A DNA stretch of 64,000 bases. It comes from Drechslerella dactyloides. Taxonomy: Eukaryota > Ascomycota > Orbiliomycetes > Orbiliales > Orbiliaceae. Made by a program: the position numbers and the translations under genes. Shown here in pieces: positions 48,416 to 60,891 of this stretch (the stretch's first letter is position 1; every line of letters starts with the position of its first letter). Location of the stretch: positions 372,001 through 436,000 of the forward strand of contig JAGTWJ010000006.1 in NCBI GenBank assembly GCA_020064725.1, given 5' to 3'. The notes under the pieces were generated by a model. That model worked only from the letters and a program-made list of their open reading frames with translations, was not told the DNA's origin and ran no database searches.

Positions 48416-49720
48416 ATGGCCATAATAAAGCCCCCGATATCAGGCTGCTATGTCTGCCGCACCAGATCCAACCTCGTCACCTGCCGGTTATGTTCGGCGG
48501 TCCAGTATTGCGGCGAGGATCACAAGTCGCTCGACGCAAGCCGCCACTTCTCAGAGTGCGACAAGATCCGGGAAGCCGTAGATCGCATGATACCGCTTTG
48601 CGAGCTCGGCACCGACATTGCCATTACCAGAGCCGTGCCCACCAATCTGGAGAGTCGCATCAGAAAGTTCTTCGATCCAGACGGCGTCCTCATAAAGGAC
48701 TGCTGTCTGGACTACGAGAACTGCAATGTCTTTGTTCACAAAGCCTTGATCAAACTGCTTTGCGAGATGAACACAGAGCCGTCACTCGATCTCGCCTTCC
48801 AGAAAGCCATTGCACTCAACCGACTCACTGCCCGCAGCCGGAAATTCTTCTCCTGCACGGCCGCAGCGCTCCTGCGCCTGGGGAAGGAGCAGCTCGCTTA
48901 CGACTACACCCGTATCGAGCGCTTGGATGCGAGTAATTACGGCGTCAGACATGGCTCTCTGTTGGAGGTGTTATCCGTCCAAGCGAGCCTCCTCGAGGTG
49001 GAAAAGCCTCGCTACGACATCTGGGAGGACGTGAAGGGAGTCGTATCGCTGGAAACGCCGCCAGGCACGCGTCGCATGGCTGTGTGGATTCTTCTGCTGC
49101 ATTGGTGGATCAGAGATCTGGAAGACCTACAACTATTCAATAGATTCGAGAACTTCTTTGTCGCCAGGCTCAACTACGATGTCGTCGACGTTATCCGCAG
49201 TCATATTCTGCAGACGGAGATAATAAGCGCGCGGAAGAACTTATCAAGAAGAGATAACGGTGACCTTATCGAGCAGCTGAAGGAACACCGGGAATATTTC
49301 CTCATGGCGACGTGCCATAGTTATCAGGCGTTTTGGAGGTGCCTGCTGGCCCTTGATGCGCGCAAAAGGGCAGAGGAAGCAGCCAACGCTGGCTCCATGG
49401 TGAAGCGTTTGACGAGAGGTCTGCTGAGCCGGTTAAAAGTCAAAAATCGAAGCATGCCAGACGACAATTTTAGCACTTCTCCAGTGGAAAGGCTGGGGCG
49501 GATGTTTATCGATGAGGATTCACCGCGTGAGGCGCTGATGGTCTATTATCCGTTGTGGAGGGACACGCCGGGGGCCATTGATTTTGTCAGGGAATTCTGG
49601 CAACGCCATGCGGGTTTGCTGGATAGGAGGACGTATATAAACTGGAAGCGTCTGAATGACCATATGCAACATGTGAACGATAAGAGGAAGATGGCCGGTA
49701 ACGGGCGTCAGATATATTAA
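48416..49720 (+). CDS. MYND zinc-finger protein
   Basis: A single exon of 434 residues starting at the first ATG. The MYND finger lies at residues 11-48, with ligands Cys11, Cys14, Cys23, Cys26, Cys32, His36, His44 and Cys48. Position 36 is usually Cys. MYND fingers bind proline-rich partners. There is no SET domain, so it is not a Smyd-type methyltransferase. The rest is helical (AAALLRLGKEQLAYDYTRIE; AVWILLLHWWIRDLEDLQLF), like the solenoid C-terminal part seen in many fungal MYND proteins. A basic patch (KRLTRGLLSRLKVKNR) sits near residue 330. Function unknown. Divergent from SLS1. Confidence 0.85.
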   Translation: MAIIKPPISGCYVCRTRSNLVTCRLCSAVQYCGEDHKSLDASRHFSECDKIREAVDRMIPLCELGTDIAITRAVPTNLESRIRKFFDPDGVLIKDCCLDYENCNVFVHKALIKLLCEMNTEPSLDLAFQKAIALNRLTARSRKFFSCTAAALLRLGKEQLAYDYTRIERLDASNYGVRHGSLLEVLSVQASLLEVEKPRYDIWEDVKGVVSLETPPGTRRMAVWILLLHWWIRDLEDLQLFNRFENFFVARLNYDVVDVIRSHILQTEIISARKNLSRRDNGDLIEQLKEHREYFLMATCHSYQAFWRCLLALDARKRAEEAANAGSMVKRLTRGLLSRLKVKNRSMPDDNFSTSPVERLGRMFIDEDSPREALMVYYPLWRDTPGAIDFVREFWQRHAGLLDRRTYINWKRLNDHMQHVNDKRKMAGNGRQIY

Positions 49721-51035
49721 CGAGCCCTGGAAGCATCCAATTGTTCTGCATGTATATCGGCGCTTTATTGGAGATAGATATGCCGTGCATGTGCGACCAC
49801 GAGCTCCCGTACTTACACGATCCCGTGCACGCATTGCATAATATGCACCCACCTGAATACGGATCGGTGGCCACACAAGCTCGGGCGGACATGCAGCCAG
49901 AACCGCTTCTGGGAATGTTCGCGACGGCCGAGTTGGACTGGAAAATACCACAGCTGCAAGGGAATGCGGCAAACGAGCCGATTCAGGCAATACAGGGCCC
50001 GCAGCAGGATATCAGCAGGCTATCCGGCTGCTCCCGGAACGGGGAGCTGGATGCGCTGCCAGGCCGACAGGCGGGTCCAGGTGGTGCTGATGCTGCTGGT
50101 GAGATGCCATTGCTTGCGTGCTTGCCACCCCTGAGAGGTGCGAATGTGTCGTACCAAGCATCCTGCCGCGGCCTGGGATTGCGATTCCAGACGGCAGCTT
50201 CACTGGCAGGCAAATGGCGGGCCAGACTCGAGATTGCAATTGGATCGGCCGGGGGCTTCCTTCCAGAGCCCCACTCCTCGCCGTGAGTACGCCGTGTCCA
50301 CGCTGACTCGACTCGACTCGCAGGCCGCCGTGCGTGTCAGGTCAGAAGAGCTACTGCAGGTCGGGGGGAGGAGGCCGGCCAGCACAGTCAGCGAGCTAAG
50401 CTGCTGCTGCCTGTCTGCGAGGGGCGAATGGCCCCGTTCGTCCGTTCTTTTCCGTCGTGCTGGGCATTGGTTGGAGTTCTCCGCATCGTAGCATTGTTGC
50501 TGTCATGGCGGTGTTTTGTGTGTGCTGGCTGGGTGGCTGCTGTCAAAGTGTCCGTTACTGGCTGGCGGGTTTCTCTAATTAAACGGCCACCACATCCGTT
50601 CAGCCTCATCCCTCATCCATCCCTCCACCATCCACCATCCACCTTCGCCCGACCTTCATCTCCACCAGAATTGCGTGTCTCCGCTCCCTCTGCCCCCCCT
50701 CGACCATCGTCATCACCATCGTCCATCGGACCCGTCGACCGCTGCATAACGTGCACGACCCCGCCCTCTCCAATTGCCTGTCCGCGCACTACTAGCTGCC
50801 CGCCCACGGTGTGGGACGTCATCCGGACGGACAAACATCGCTTCCCCCATTCCTCACTCCCTCCCTCGAGTACTCATCTTTCGTCATCAAATCGCATCTA
50901 TAGGCGGCCTCCAACGCGTATCATCGCCGGTCATCGTCCATGGCGAGTCTTAGGCGGCGATAGGAATCGCTGTTCTGCCACTCCCGCCTCGACACCGCCT
51001 TCTCCGCCCTCATTCTCTTCCTCTCCAACGTCGGG
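49721..51035. other. Intergenic and EFR3 upstream leader
   Basis: 1.3 kb before EFR3. A 181-codon + strand frame at 49741-50286 has no family resemblance and uneven composition, so it is not called. From about 50.6 kb the + strand is strongly C/T-rich up to the EFR3 start, consistent with a long pyrimidine-rich 5' leader. The Ser/Pro-rich frame there reflects this bias. Confidence 0.45.
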
Positions 51036-54000
51036 ATGTCGGCGTACATAGATGTTCCCGTTCCCAACATGTGTCGCCCGAAACACCAAATCCTTATCCT
51101 CAAGACCTATCCCAAATTCCAGAAGAACGTCGTCGAAATCAAGCCGAACACATCCGAACTCTCCTATCTCCTATACTATGTCTCCACTCGCCGCAGCAAA
51201 CTGCAGAAAGTCGGCGCCTTCCTCGAGCGTCGAGCGTCCCGCGACGTCTACAAAAAGCGGACAGGGTATGCGCCGAATATTCTGTTGGGAAAGTGACCTA
51301 CTCGCTGACAATTTCTCCAGGAACGTCCAGGTGACCCTGGAAATCTGCCGCTCTCTCATCGAGAAATGCCCTCGGGACCTCAACCTATACGCATGGAGCA
51401 TTCTCACCATCCTCAAAACCGTCATCGGCTCGAAGGACATTGCGCTGATTGAGGAAACTCTGGCCTGTTGGGAGGCATTCTGCTCACACCACGATGGCGC
51501 CAACTTTGCCTCCGATCAGCCTTATGTGCGATTATTCGAGGACGTTGTGCGACTATACGCCGATCTTGCGTCTCATCCCGCCGCCGGTCAAGAACTCAGA
51601 TGGAGATCCGCGGGGCTCAAGGCCATCCGAAGCGTCTGCTCTTCGGAAGCCCTATCGTCCGCGAGCGCCAAGCAGCAGCTCGCGATAGTGTTACCCGTCA
51701 TCCTCCAGAATGTGTACACGGAAGACGACGAGCATCTCGACGAACTGCAGCACCGAATCACACTTGTCCCTACGAACGAGGAGAAGAGTCACCCTCCTGG
51801 TGGCATCCCGAGGACATCCATCGGTACTATCGACGGCGCCATGGCCAACACGGCCGCTGACGCCGATAAGCTCGAGCAACAGGATATCGAATTCCTGGCG
51901 TTACAGAGCCTGAAGGGCATATTCGAACTCAACAATCCAGCACAGCTCCGCTTTGCCACGCAGGTACTCCTGAGCTATATGGCATCGAAACCGAATGTGG
52001 CGGAAAGCTGGATGACCAGAACCATCGAGCTTGTTGCACGATGGGCCCCTACGCAATCGCGTTTCCTTATCCTTGTCGTGATTCTGGAAACTCTCGTAGC
52101 CTGCCCCATGGAAGAGGCCGAATTGCACAAGCAGCTCATCTACACGCAACTCATTTCGTGGCTGCTCTCGTCGACGGTCAACCTCGTTGGACTGAGCGTT
52201 ATGGACGTGCTGGTGGCTATCGTCGCCAAAATACTCCAGTTGTTGCAACTCGAGACAAAGCCGTCTCCACCGAGTTCTCCCAAGGTCGTGACAGAAAAGC
52301 CAGCGACAGCCGTTAGCGCCAACACAACCTCATCCCTTACAACCGCAGCGATCTTTGCCGTCACCGCCACCATTACTGAAGTCGTCAAGAACCCATCTGC
52401 AACCCGAAAGGACCTTCTCAACAAGCTACGCAAGTGCATAGCCAATCTCGCTACGCATATATACTACACAGACCAGATCGCCGATATCGCCTCTGAGCTG
52501 CTCCTCAGATTGAAGCCATCTCCTTCGGCGCCTCCCACCACCGACCCGGCAGTGGCCGGCGCTGTATCTGGCGTCAGCGAGCAGCCACATGTTGACGACT
52601 TTTTCAGCTTTGAAACAGCACGCGCCGTGGCGCTTAAATCCCTGCGCGACCTTTTGACTATAGCGAATCAGCGGACTTCTCATCAGTCTATTGGACGGAA
52701 CACGGTACCCTTGAGCGTATGGGAGGGAACCCATTGGTTGCTTCGAGAAGAAGAAAAGGGTGTCCGAAAAGCATATATCGATGGCTTTGCCACGTACCTC
52801 TCTGTTGAGATCGACCGCCCCAACGCCACCAGCGACATTGCGACGGCTTTAATCGAGGTCAACAGCCTGAACCTGACGCATCGAGCGTCGAAGCTTATCA
52901 ACAGCTCCTTCATTAAACTGCTGCATGTGGCAGCTTTTGAGACAGCGCTTGCCCATGCAGAACGGGCGGTTGACATCGTGGGGTTATACAAGCTGCTTGA
53001 TCTTTCGGTCAGGAAGCTCGGATTACCCGCCGTCCTCTCCGGCCTGCCGATGATCTACCGGTTGGACGAGGAAGGCGGCAGCTTGGAGACGGCGAAGGAG
53101 AAGATTGCCATCAAGAGTCTCGTCCTCGCATATCTGTACTCGGTGTGCGACACATGGGGCATCGAGCCAATGCGGCAGGAGACTCTTAACCTGATCATTG
53201 AACGGCAAACTGCGAGCAAATGGTTCATACCGCTCAAGGTTCCCCGTGAAGAAGACCAGGTCGTCGACGTGTTTGATGAGAGGCATCGTTATCCCGACAA
53301 CGTCACGGAAGGCGTACTGCTACCTCGCGAGGATTACACCGAGGTCGCGGAGTTGGTGATGCATGCAGTCAGCGCGGAAAGCGAGACAGACTTCCCGCCA
53401 AAGCTGAAGGAAATCTTTGCCGAAGGCGCCCACTGGAGCAAAGACAACGTGATAGCGGGTATCGAAGCCCACGGCAGCAGGCAGACTAGTCTGGCGGAGA
53501 GCAAAGTTGGGGTCAGCCTGGTCGGTGGGACGGCAGCAGGCGGAACGATCCGAAGCTTCTTGACAGTCAACGGCGACAGGCGTAGCACGCATACCAGGGG
53601 CGAAAAGGATACCGTTTACCGAAGCTCAAGCCGACCAGCAAGCCGGCCGAATACTGGCAACCTCGACAAATTCAAGCTCGGACAAGAAGAGCGATTCGGA
53701 CGAACCAACCGCTCGAACACCAACATCTCTGCGACACGGACAAGCAGCAGTCGCGAAAGCACCCTTCGCGCTAACGAGCTCAAGCTTGTCCTCACTGGTG
53801 CCTCGCGGCCATCCACCAGCCGGCCTTTGACCCAGAACGGACACGCCAAGCGACGTAGCGTTGGCAGCGGCGGAAGCGACAGCAGCGACAGCATGATGGA
53901 CATTGGCAGCTACGTCGGCAGCTCGTCAGACGACATGAGCATGCGCGGGCGTAATGAAAGCCCCCTCTTCACCGGCACAAAGCGGAAAGGCAGCGTCCGC

Positions 54001-54792
54001 AGCCGCAACTCGGACCGAAAGGGAACCAGCCCACTTCCCGGCTCCGATGTTGAAGACGACAAGCCCCCGGTCCCGCCCTTGCCCGGCGTGTTTAACGCCC
54101 ATCTGCACATCCCCGGCGAGTACCCGGTCACACCTAGTGCGGAAAATGGCAGCACATCCGCGAACTCAAAGCAAGACGACGGCCTCGCAAGCTTCTCCTT
54201 CTGGGACGAGGCGGCAGCGTCGAGCAGCAACGCCAACCAAAATTCAAACCCGAATGCAAGTGCGAATCCTAACAGCAGCGCCCCGGGGAAGGAGATGACT
54301 ATCACGACAAGCCCCACGGGAGCACCACAGATCGAACTGCCGATATCCGCAGAGTCGACCCCACAGAAAGCATGGTGGGAAAGCGGCACAACGGCAAAGT
54401 ACTCCCCACCACAGGCTCACGTCCACCCTGAGCTCCGGCGGACGCCCGAACCACCTGCCAGCCCGACCCTCGCTGTGGCAGCAGCAGCAAGCGGCAGCGG
54501 CAATGTCGGCCGCAGTCTCAACGTGAACAGCAACCCCGGCACCATCAACCGGAGCAATGTTGCAACCCCCGCCAGCAGCGTCCTCAGCAGCACTGCGAAC
54601 AGCCCGACGCCCGGTGTCGTGCGGCTTCAGCACGGCAGCGGACGCCCGGGCGGGGCGATCGATGTGAAGAGTCTGCTGAGCGGTATTGGCAGCGTAAAGG
54701 GGAAGGGAACCGGGCCGATTGGCGGCAGCAGCACCACCCGACCACGCAGCAGTAGCACGCTGAGCTCCGGTGGTTTCCGCCCACCATATTAA
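51036..54792 (+). CDS. EFR3: EFR3 plasma-membrane anchor of the PI4-kinase complex
   Basis: Efr3 anchors the Stt4 phosphatidylinositol 4-kinase (with Ypp1) at the plasma membrane. Exons read 51036-51265 and 51321-54792, giving 1233 residues. The N-terminus after a short lead is CRPKHQILILKTYPKFQ, then SSELSYLLYYVSTRRSK-like sequence and VGAFLERR, the hallmark of fungal Efr3. The second ATG at 51069 would start the protein at MCRPKHQ, placing the lipid-modifiable Cys next to the start; both are possible. Residues about 80-850 form ARM/HEAT-like helices (LIEKCPRDLNLYAWSI, EAFCSHHDGANFASDQ). The last third is disordered, rich in Ser, Arg, Asn and Pro, and likely a phosphorylated tail. The intron join gives TGNVQVTLEI, as expected. 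Confidence 0.92.
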
Positions 54793-56336
54793 ATCAACCC
54801 TCACACATCACTATCACCATCACCCACATGCAGCCTACCATTCTAGTTCCATTTGTTTTGAAGTATTTCTTTTGTTCGAGGCGGTAGGAGATGGAGCTGA
54901 GGCGGCGGCACTTGTTTTCGAGTATACTCCATTTAGCATGACGAGTCTTCTTTGTGGACGTTTTGTGTACCATTCATTCGTCCTTCCTTTCGTTCTTTCT
55001 GTTCGTTCGTTCGTCCGTCTTTCGTTTCCCACATTTGCAGATTTGCAGATTTGCTTGTTGCAATATCCAGTCTTCCGTTCATTCTTTCGTTGTTGAAAAA
55101 ATTCCCCCCAATCTGTAGCAGTCAGTTTATAAGTCAGTCAGTCAGTCAGCGTCGTTGTCTCAAAGGCATGCATGCATATATTTTTGGAATGATGCAATGC
55201 ACGGCGAGTTAGCTAGCTGTCAGCGGGCAGAGTAAAAGCGTGCGTATGTGTGTGGTTTCGATTCGATTCTGCCGTCTGTATTAATTATATATATCCCTTA
55301 TAACCCTTCTAGTATTCGGTTTACTCTATTCTTGTTGGCAATCTTAATTGTATATCTTCTCTGCTCTAGATATTCTTCGTGATGTTTTATTGGCTGCTGT
55401 CGGTGGGATGTTTGGATGTTCGGGTGGGGGTATATCCATTATATCTAGTCCTCTTGGTGGGGCGCGAAATTGAAGCTTTAGAGCTTTAAATACGACATTC
55501 TATATACGGGCTGTAAAAGTGTATATATAATCCAGTGTATATTTGTCAGATGATTTTGCACGATTGATCGAGTCAACGGTAGCGTTCCGCGCTGCGTGCT
55601 AAATTGAAGTGCTGCATGTATCCCGAATGCAATATGTCTGACTGTAATCGACTCGACTACCTAAGTTGATTCGTTGATATATTAGCTACCTAACTATAAC
55701 TGATGAAACTGCTGATAATATCATTATAGGTAAGTAAGATCCTACCTAGTACCGTGGTACTTAATGCACTGCTTTGGCACTCCGATGGCGTATCGTAGTA
55801 GCCTCGAAGCCGTAACCACCTCAGTCCACCCCATCCCCAGCCTCTAGCACTATTACATTCAGAGATATACCATAAACTCATCCCCTGGACCTGTTCTCTC
55901 GTCCCTTATGCATTTCACTCAGGCGTGTAAATTTTTGCTTACAATGCCGCAAACATCATACTCGGGTTCAGGCTCCACAGCTTTACTGGGCAAGCCCGGA
56001 CGGTCTCCCATTCTAAACACTAATTGTAAAGTGTGCAACACCATGATAGCCTCGGGTTATCCTTAGAGAGATCAATAGCTTCCTCAACATATGAAATGGC
56101 CGTGTCGGCTTTTGTATTGGTTTGTTCCAACATGGAAGAGCTTGAATATTGCCTTCCCCTGGGCGGCGAGGACTCTCGTAGAAGAGATAACTGCCTCAAC
56201 CTCCTCATGGTCACACTTTCACAGCAATAACAGCTTAATATAAACATCTAGGACCTAGAGATCACCCACGCTTAGGAGACCTCTTAGAGTCCTAAGCTAT
56301 TCCTTGGTTAAAACAAGTCCAGGGAATTATATAAGT
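54793..56336. other. Intergenic, low-complexity + strand 3' region
   Basis: Downstream of EFR3. Tandem runs of TTCGT units occur at about 54.97-55.02 kb and a GTCA repeat (about 4.5 units) near 55.13-55.15 kb. Several TATATA runs follow. Open frames are under 110 codons and repeat-derived. No gene supported. Confidence 0.5.
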
Positions 56337-58204
56337 TTAGACCTCCGTGGTCCGCGTCAGCCACAGCAACAACTCCGAGGAAACAAAGCTAAACAAGCTC
56401 CACCAGCTTGATTTTCCTACTGCCGTGGAGGCAACCACGAAGAGGCTAGTGAACTTGCAAACAAGCTCAAGGAACTCGAGCGCAGACATCACTCGTGGGT
56501 GAATTTTAAGCCGAACGAAAATATAACCATGCCTTCCCCGGCCCCCGTATTCACTCCATTCCCCGGGGAGTGTGTTTTCGATAGTGTAACACAGATTACC
56601 GATGTCGGAGCCGACAGCCCAATCCACTTGTCGGGTGTTATCTCGCGTCCGGTTTGCATTCTGGATCTACCATTTTAAGAAATGTTAGTGTCTTCTGGTC
56701 TCGTATATTCCTTGGTACCAGCGGACTTGAACCCAAGATAGCCTCGCCGTCCGGCCCACGAAACATTATTGGAAATGAAAATCAAAAATAAAATAAGCTT
56801 TGTGCGTTCTGGCAGCTTGTAGGAACAGTGTCTCCAGGTATCATTCAAGAACCAGATTGATTGCAGACTTAGTCGCAAAGCGCCTAGGCCGCGAGACAAC
56901 CGTTGGAGAAAGTTCCACTACGCTTGTTTGAAGATCTTTCCGTTCTGAAAGGACGTGGCTGCACTTACCATTATGGATATCTTTGATATCACCGGAAACC
57001 GAAACCGCCAGGTTGTGTCAGGAATTTAATTATGGTTGTGATCAATTCAACCCATCGCTCGTCCGACATCCTGATTGCCGTCTCGCCTCTGCGCTCAATA
57101 TTATCTCTCATCCTCACCGGCTCCGCTTGCCATTTGAACAGCGGGCAAATGTACACGACCGTCGGTAATGTTGGGAAGAGTGTGTCGTCTGTTGGTGGTG
57201 AAAGTCTCTCTCTGGGACTCGCTGGCGGCGACGTCGACGCCTGAGATAGGCGTGGTGTTGAAAATTTCAGGAGGGGACCCTCCTCTGCCACTGCTTGAGG
57301 CTCTCCTGTGGACCGGCTGGCCGGTGGTAGCCGCGATATCCATAGGTGGCCGAAATCTGTTGTCCGAGATATCGGAAAGAAGACATAGCCTGCCACTGCT
57401 TGAAGCACTTCTGTCGACTGTCTGGCGGCAACGGCGGTAGCGTGGATGGGGCTGGTAATACTGTCTCTTGCGAGACCGACGCGGTGTCACTGGTGTTCTG
57501 GGCGAGGTGTGTCCTAGACTTCTTACGTCGATTCTTCCAAGTGCTTATGATGACAGGAATATCGAGTTGCTGGACGGCGGGAGACTGTTTGGCGACGGTC
57601 TTATAAGAAATATGTCGGTTATATTGACTTGCCACTCTGATATATGTTTGATCGGATAACCACCGATGCCGATCAGGAGGTACTATCCAGTGTTTGATGT
57701 TGGTCGACATTCGCTTTCCTGGCAGGTCGCAGAAACTCCCCCCATTCGAGATTCTTGCCCCCAATATAGTAAGGGACAAGACCTTTATAATGCTTTGGGT
57801 ATATAGGAGAATACGTATAACCTTCCTTCACGATAGAGGTATCGATATCGTCCTCACCGACGATGTAAAATGTATCCTTCCATTGGGGTATGCGGCGAGA
57901 AAAGATGATAACTATGATATGCGCGACATTTAGTCCGTAAGCCATTTCTGAGCACAGCCGCTTTTTGTTGAAACACCAGTACTTCGAAATATTGACGAGA
58001 TAGGAAAGAAGACCTACTCCCAGCCATGTCCCATCTTTTCAGTTCATTCTCCAAACTCATCGGATCGCTCGGGTCGATAGAAAGGGCTCTGAGTTCATTT
58101 TCACGAAGGCCATAGGCATCACGCATCCAGAACTCAAGATCCTGAAGGACTTTGGGATCATCTTCTGGTTCGAAGCGAACATGGCGAGAGCTCTGCTGGC
58201 CCAT
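56337..58204 (-). CDS. Hypothetical protein, possible N-myristoylated start; exon chain uncertain
   Basis: Exon 1 (58204-58018) starts MGQQSSRHVRF, which fits an N-myristoylation signal (Gly2, Ser6), followed by acidic helical sequence (DLEFWMRDAYGLREN). It joins in frame to exon 2 (57947 to about 57684), reading FSRRIPQWKDTFYIVGEDD and GLVPYYIGGKNLEWGEFL. Further down the strand, coding-like stretches lie at about 57640-57270, 57240-56995 (TAIRMSDERWVELITTIIKF) and 56690-56337. The last ends in a hydrophobic run (KFTSLFVVAS, WWSLFSFVSS). The 3' exons need RNA evidence, and one Ser/Arg-rich part is internally repeated. The gene may be damaged, or two genes may be merged here. No family recognised. 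Confidence 0.4.
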
Positions 58205-59329
58205 GTCGTCTGTCCTGTCGCGCCGTGCTCGCCGACTGAGCGTGCTGATAGATTGGAGCTAGGCGGGTCCCAATCGCGTGGAAATCGCAGGCCGTAGAGC
58301 GAGCGAAGGAAGAGCAGAGCGTCGGAGCTCGATGACGTTGGTGATTAGACGAGGGGATGCCGGGCGTATAAGCGGTATTAAATCGTATGTGAGGCTAGTT
58401 GAATAGGATGCGAGGCTGATGTAGAGCTAGATCAGTTGCTGTAAAGACTAGTAGAAGCTGAGGACAACGATGGTGAAGTAATTTGGTTTTTGGTGGGTGG
58501 CTGTAGTGAACTGTCTCGGATCCAAGATAAGTGGTGAGCTGGCCGAAATGAGTTGTTTTTGAGTTTTTTTGTACGCCTTGCCTTTGTGCCCATGAACGGG
58601 CACTGCGAATATAGGAAATCGACTTTAGGCCTTAAGGGATAGAGCTGCCTATATCTCGCGGCTTTGGATGTCAATATCCTAGTCGGAAATATAGACTCAC
58701 AAGACTATCTCCATGCGCTAGCGCTTGCTTGTGCGTTATTTTATATTGTGGAATCTGACTTCAGGGCTGGTTATACGTAGCGAGCCCTAGAGAACACTTT
58801 CACATATTATCCAACTATACGGGCCAAACTTGATATAGAATGGTAATGCAGATAATATAGCTACTCTATCGGATAGCGAAGCCAGTTTCATACGTTTTAA
58901 TTAGTTTATTATTTGCACACATATGGGGGGCATCGATCAATGCAGTCGTAGCATGTGGAGTTAAGTCGTAGACTCTAGACTGCCAATCTTGTCTCGTGAA
59001 CCAGAATTAAGCTGGACCCACATAGGGACAATGCCAGAGCTCTAAAAACACTCCGTGTCTATACGAGAAATAGAAGCCCCATCGTACAGCTAATCGTGTG
59101 CACGTGCTTTCCAATATGCTAGGATATTCAGTTACGCCTTATGGAGTATCGTCAAATCAACTGTTGGATATCATATCTCTTTCCGTTCTGTGAATGCGGT
59201 AGTGTACAAATAAACGCCTTGCATCGCGCCGTAAACCCCATCACGCCTTATCCGCAGCCGTATATAACAATATAGCCTCCCTCCATCCCAAGAACATATA
59301 AGATTCATGTAAAGCTAAGAGCGAGTGTA
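58205..59329. other. Intergenic, nothing recognised
   Basis: 1.1 kb between the hypothetical gene start and the 3' end of NSE3, both on the minus strand. Open frames are under 85 codons. No repeat or RNA gene was recognised. Confidence 0.5.
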
Positions 59330-60891
59330 TCAGTCGCTCCCGTATTCGTCCTCTTCATCTTCATCGCTGTCATCACGCCGACGTCGACGCCCGCCGCGGT
59401 TACCGCCCCTTCCACCGCCCCTTCCACCGCCCCGTCCTCTCCCCGCTCTACCGCCGCCTCTTCCCTCCTCTGCCTCGCCGTCGCCTTCACCACCCTGTTG
59501 CTTCTCCTGGTCCGCGCCGTCTTCCTTCCCTATCGCACGATTCACCTTTCGCTCGAAATTATCCTCAACCTCGCCATCCACACCCTCGTACACACGCCTA
59601 ACATACTCTAACACCCCGTCGCGCCCCATCTCCAGCTTCCCACGCGGGCCAATCACATACGTGAACGTCTGCTCCTGCCCCGGCACAATCTCATCCCGCA
59701 ACTTGACAAGATACCCATCCCTCACGAGCTTCGCGAGGATATTCTCCACGCGGCCCGTCTCGCGGTTGCCCTCGACGGCGACGCGCTCGTCGATGCCGAA
59801 TTTGCGCAGGTGGCGCCGCAGCAGGTTCTCCCCGAGCGAGCGGTTGGACAGGTAGACGATGGCGACGATGGCGCTGCCGAGGCCGAGGACCGTCTGGTCG
59901 TCCGGCAGCTGCGGGGCGAGGAGGTCTGGGATGCGGAATTTCTCGGGAAGCACGGAGACGAGTTGCCAGGATTTGCTGCCGGTTGCGTCTTTCTTCTTGG
60001 CGGCTTTGGCTTCGTTGGCGCCGCCGCTGCCTCCTGCGCCGCGCTGGGCTTCCGCGGCAGCTAGTCGGCGTTGTTGGGCGAGGGAGACTTTTTCGGTCGT
60101 GGCGGGGAGTTCGACCATGGAGAAGCCGAAGACGAGCTTGAGTGCCGCTTGGGCTTCGTCGAAGACTTGTCGAAAGTCGCCCTTGTACTGCGCGCCGAGA
60201 GCTGGAAGCAAGTGTCAGCGCCATAAATGTACTGTCCTTCTCAACCAGGTATATTGAACAAGCAGGCAAGACAATGGCGAATACGACAGGGAATGATGGA
60301 GATACACACCCTTTTCAGTGATATCCTGCCTCCGAATCGGCTTCTTCTGGTACTCCTGCGCCAACGCAAGCCTCACAAGCCTGCTAACGGGGTCCAGCCC
60401 CCTCCTCCCCTCCACAGCACTATCCTCAGCCCGCTCTTCCTCCTCCTGCTCTTCGTCTTCCTCGTCTTCATCGTCGTCGCGCTGGCGACGGCGTCGTCCG
60501 TGTTTGCGGGCTTGCAGGTCCGTTTCGTCATCGTCGGGCGGTGGCAGCTGTCGTCTGCCGCGGCTGGTGGACGACGGTTCATCTGGAGGGTATCGTTGCA
60601 CGGCCTTGCCTTTGCCTTTGTCGCGGGCGGTGGCGGGTGTGGCAGCGGCGGTTGCTCGGCGGCGGACAGGTGCGGGTGTCTGTTCTTCCTCCTCTTCTTC
60701 CTCTTGTTCTTCGTCTTCCTCTTCTTCGTCCGGGATTGGTTCGCGGGTTGGTTCTCGCTGCGACTGAACGGCAGATGAGGTAGGTTAGTTTGTGCTCATT
60801 TGTGAAGGTAGCTGGATTGAGAATGGCGGTTGTGGGATTTACGTACCTGTCGTGGCCGCCTGCGCGTAATCGGCTGCTTAGTGCGGACCAT
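59330..60891 (-). CDS. NSE3: Nse3-type MAGE-domain subunit of SMC5/6 with RGG tail
   Basis: Nse3 is the MAGE-fold subunit of the SMC5/6 genome-stability complex; it binds Nse1, Nse4 and DNA. Exons (minus) read 60891-60847, 60763-60310 and 60201-59330, giving 456 residues. The MAGE domain starts near residue 135 (DPVSRLVRLALAQEYQKKP, RRQDITEKALG, FRQVFDEAQAALKLVFGFS, MVELP) and runs to GRDGVLEYVRRVYEGVDG near 370. A Lys/Ala/Gly-rich loop (about 210-235) interrupts it. The N-terminal 130 residues hold two long Glu/Asp runs. The last 45 residues are an RGG-type stretch (RGGGRAGRGRGGGRGG), then five arginines, then an acidic end. That tail is not usual for Nse3 and suggests nucleic-acid binding. 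Confidence 0.85.

Noticed and set aside
49741..50286. 181-codon + strand frame downstream of the MYND gene
   Set aside because: No family signal, no splice support, uneven composition; overlapped by other frames of similar quality.
50428..51051. 207-codon + strand frame before EFR3
   Set aside because: Ser/Pro/Thr-rich because of the C/T-rich leader; it ends just inside EFR3 exon 1 in another frame.
56715..56745. Minus-strand GGGTTCAAGTCC followed by GCTGGTACCA, like a tRNA 3' end
   Set aside because: The T stem does not pair and no partner for the acceptor stem lies upstream; it falls in a coding-like stretch.
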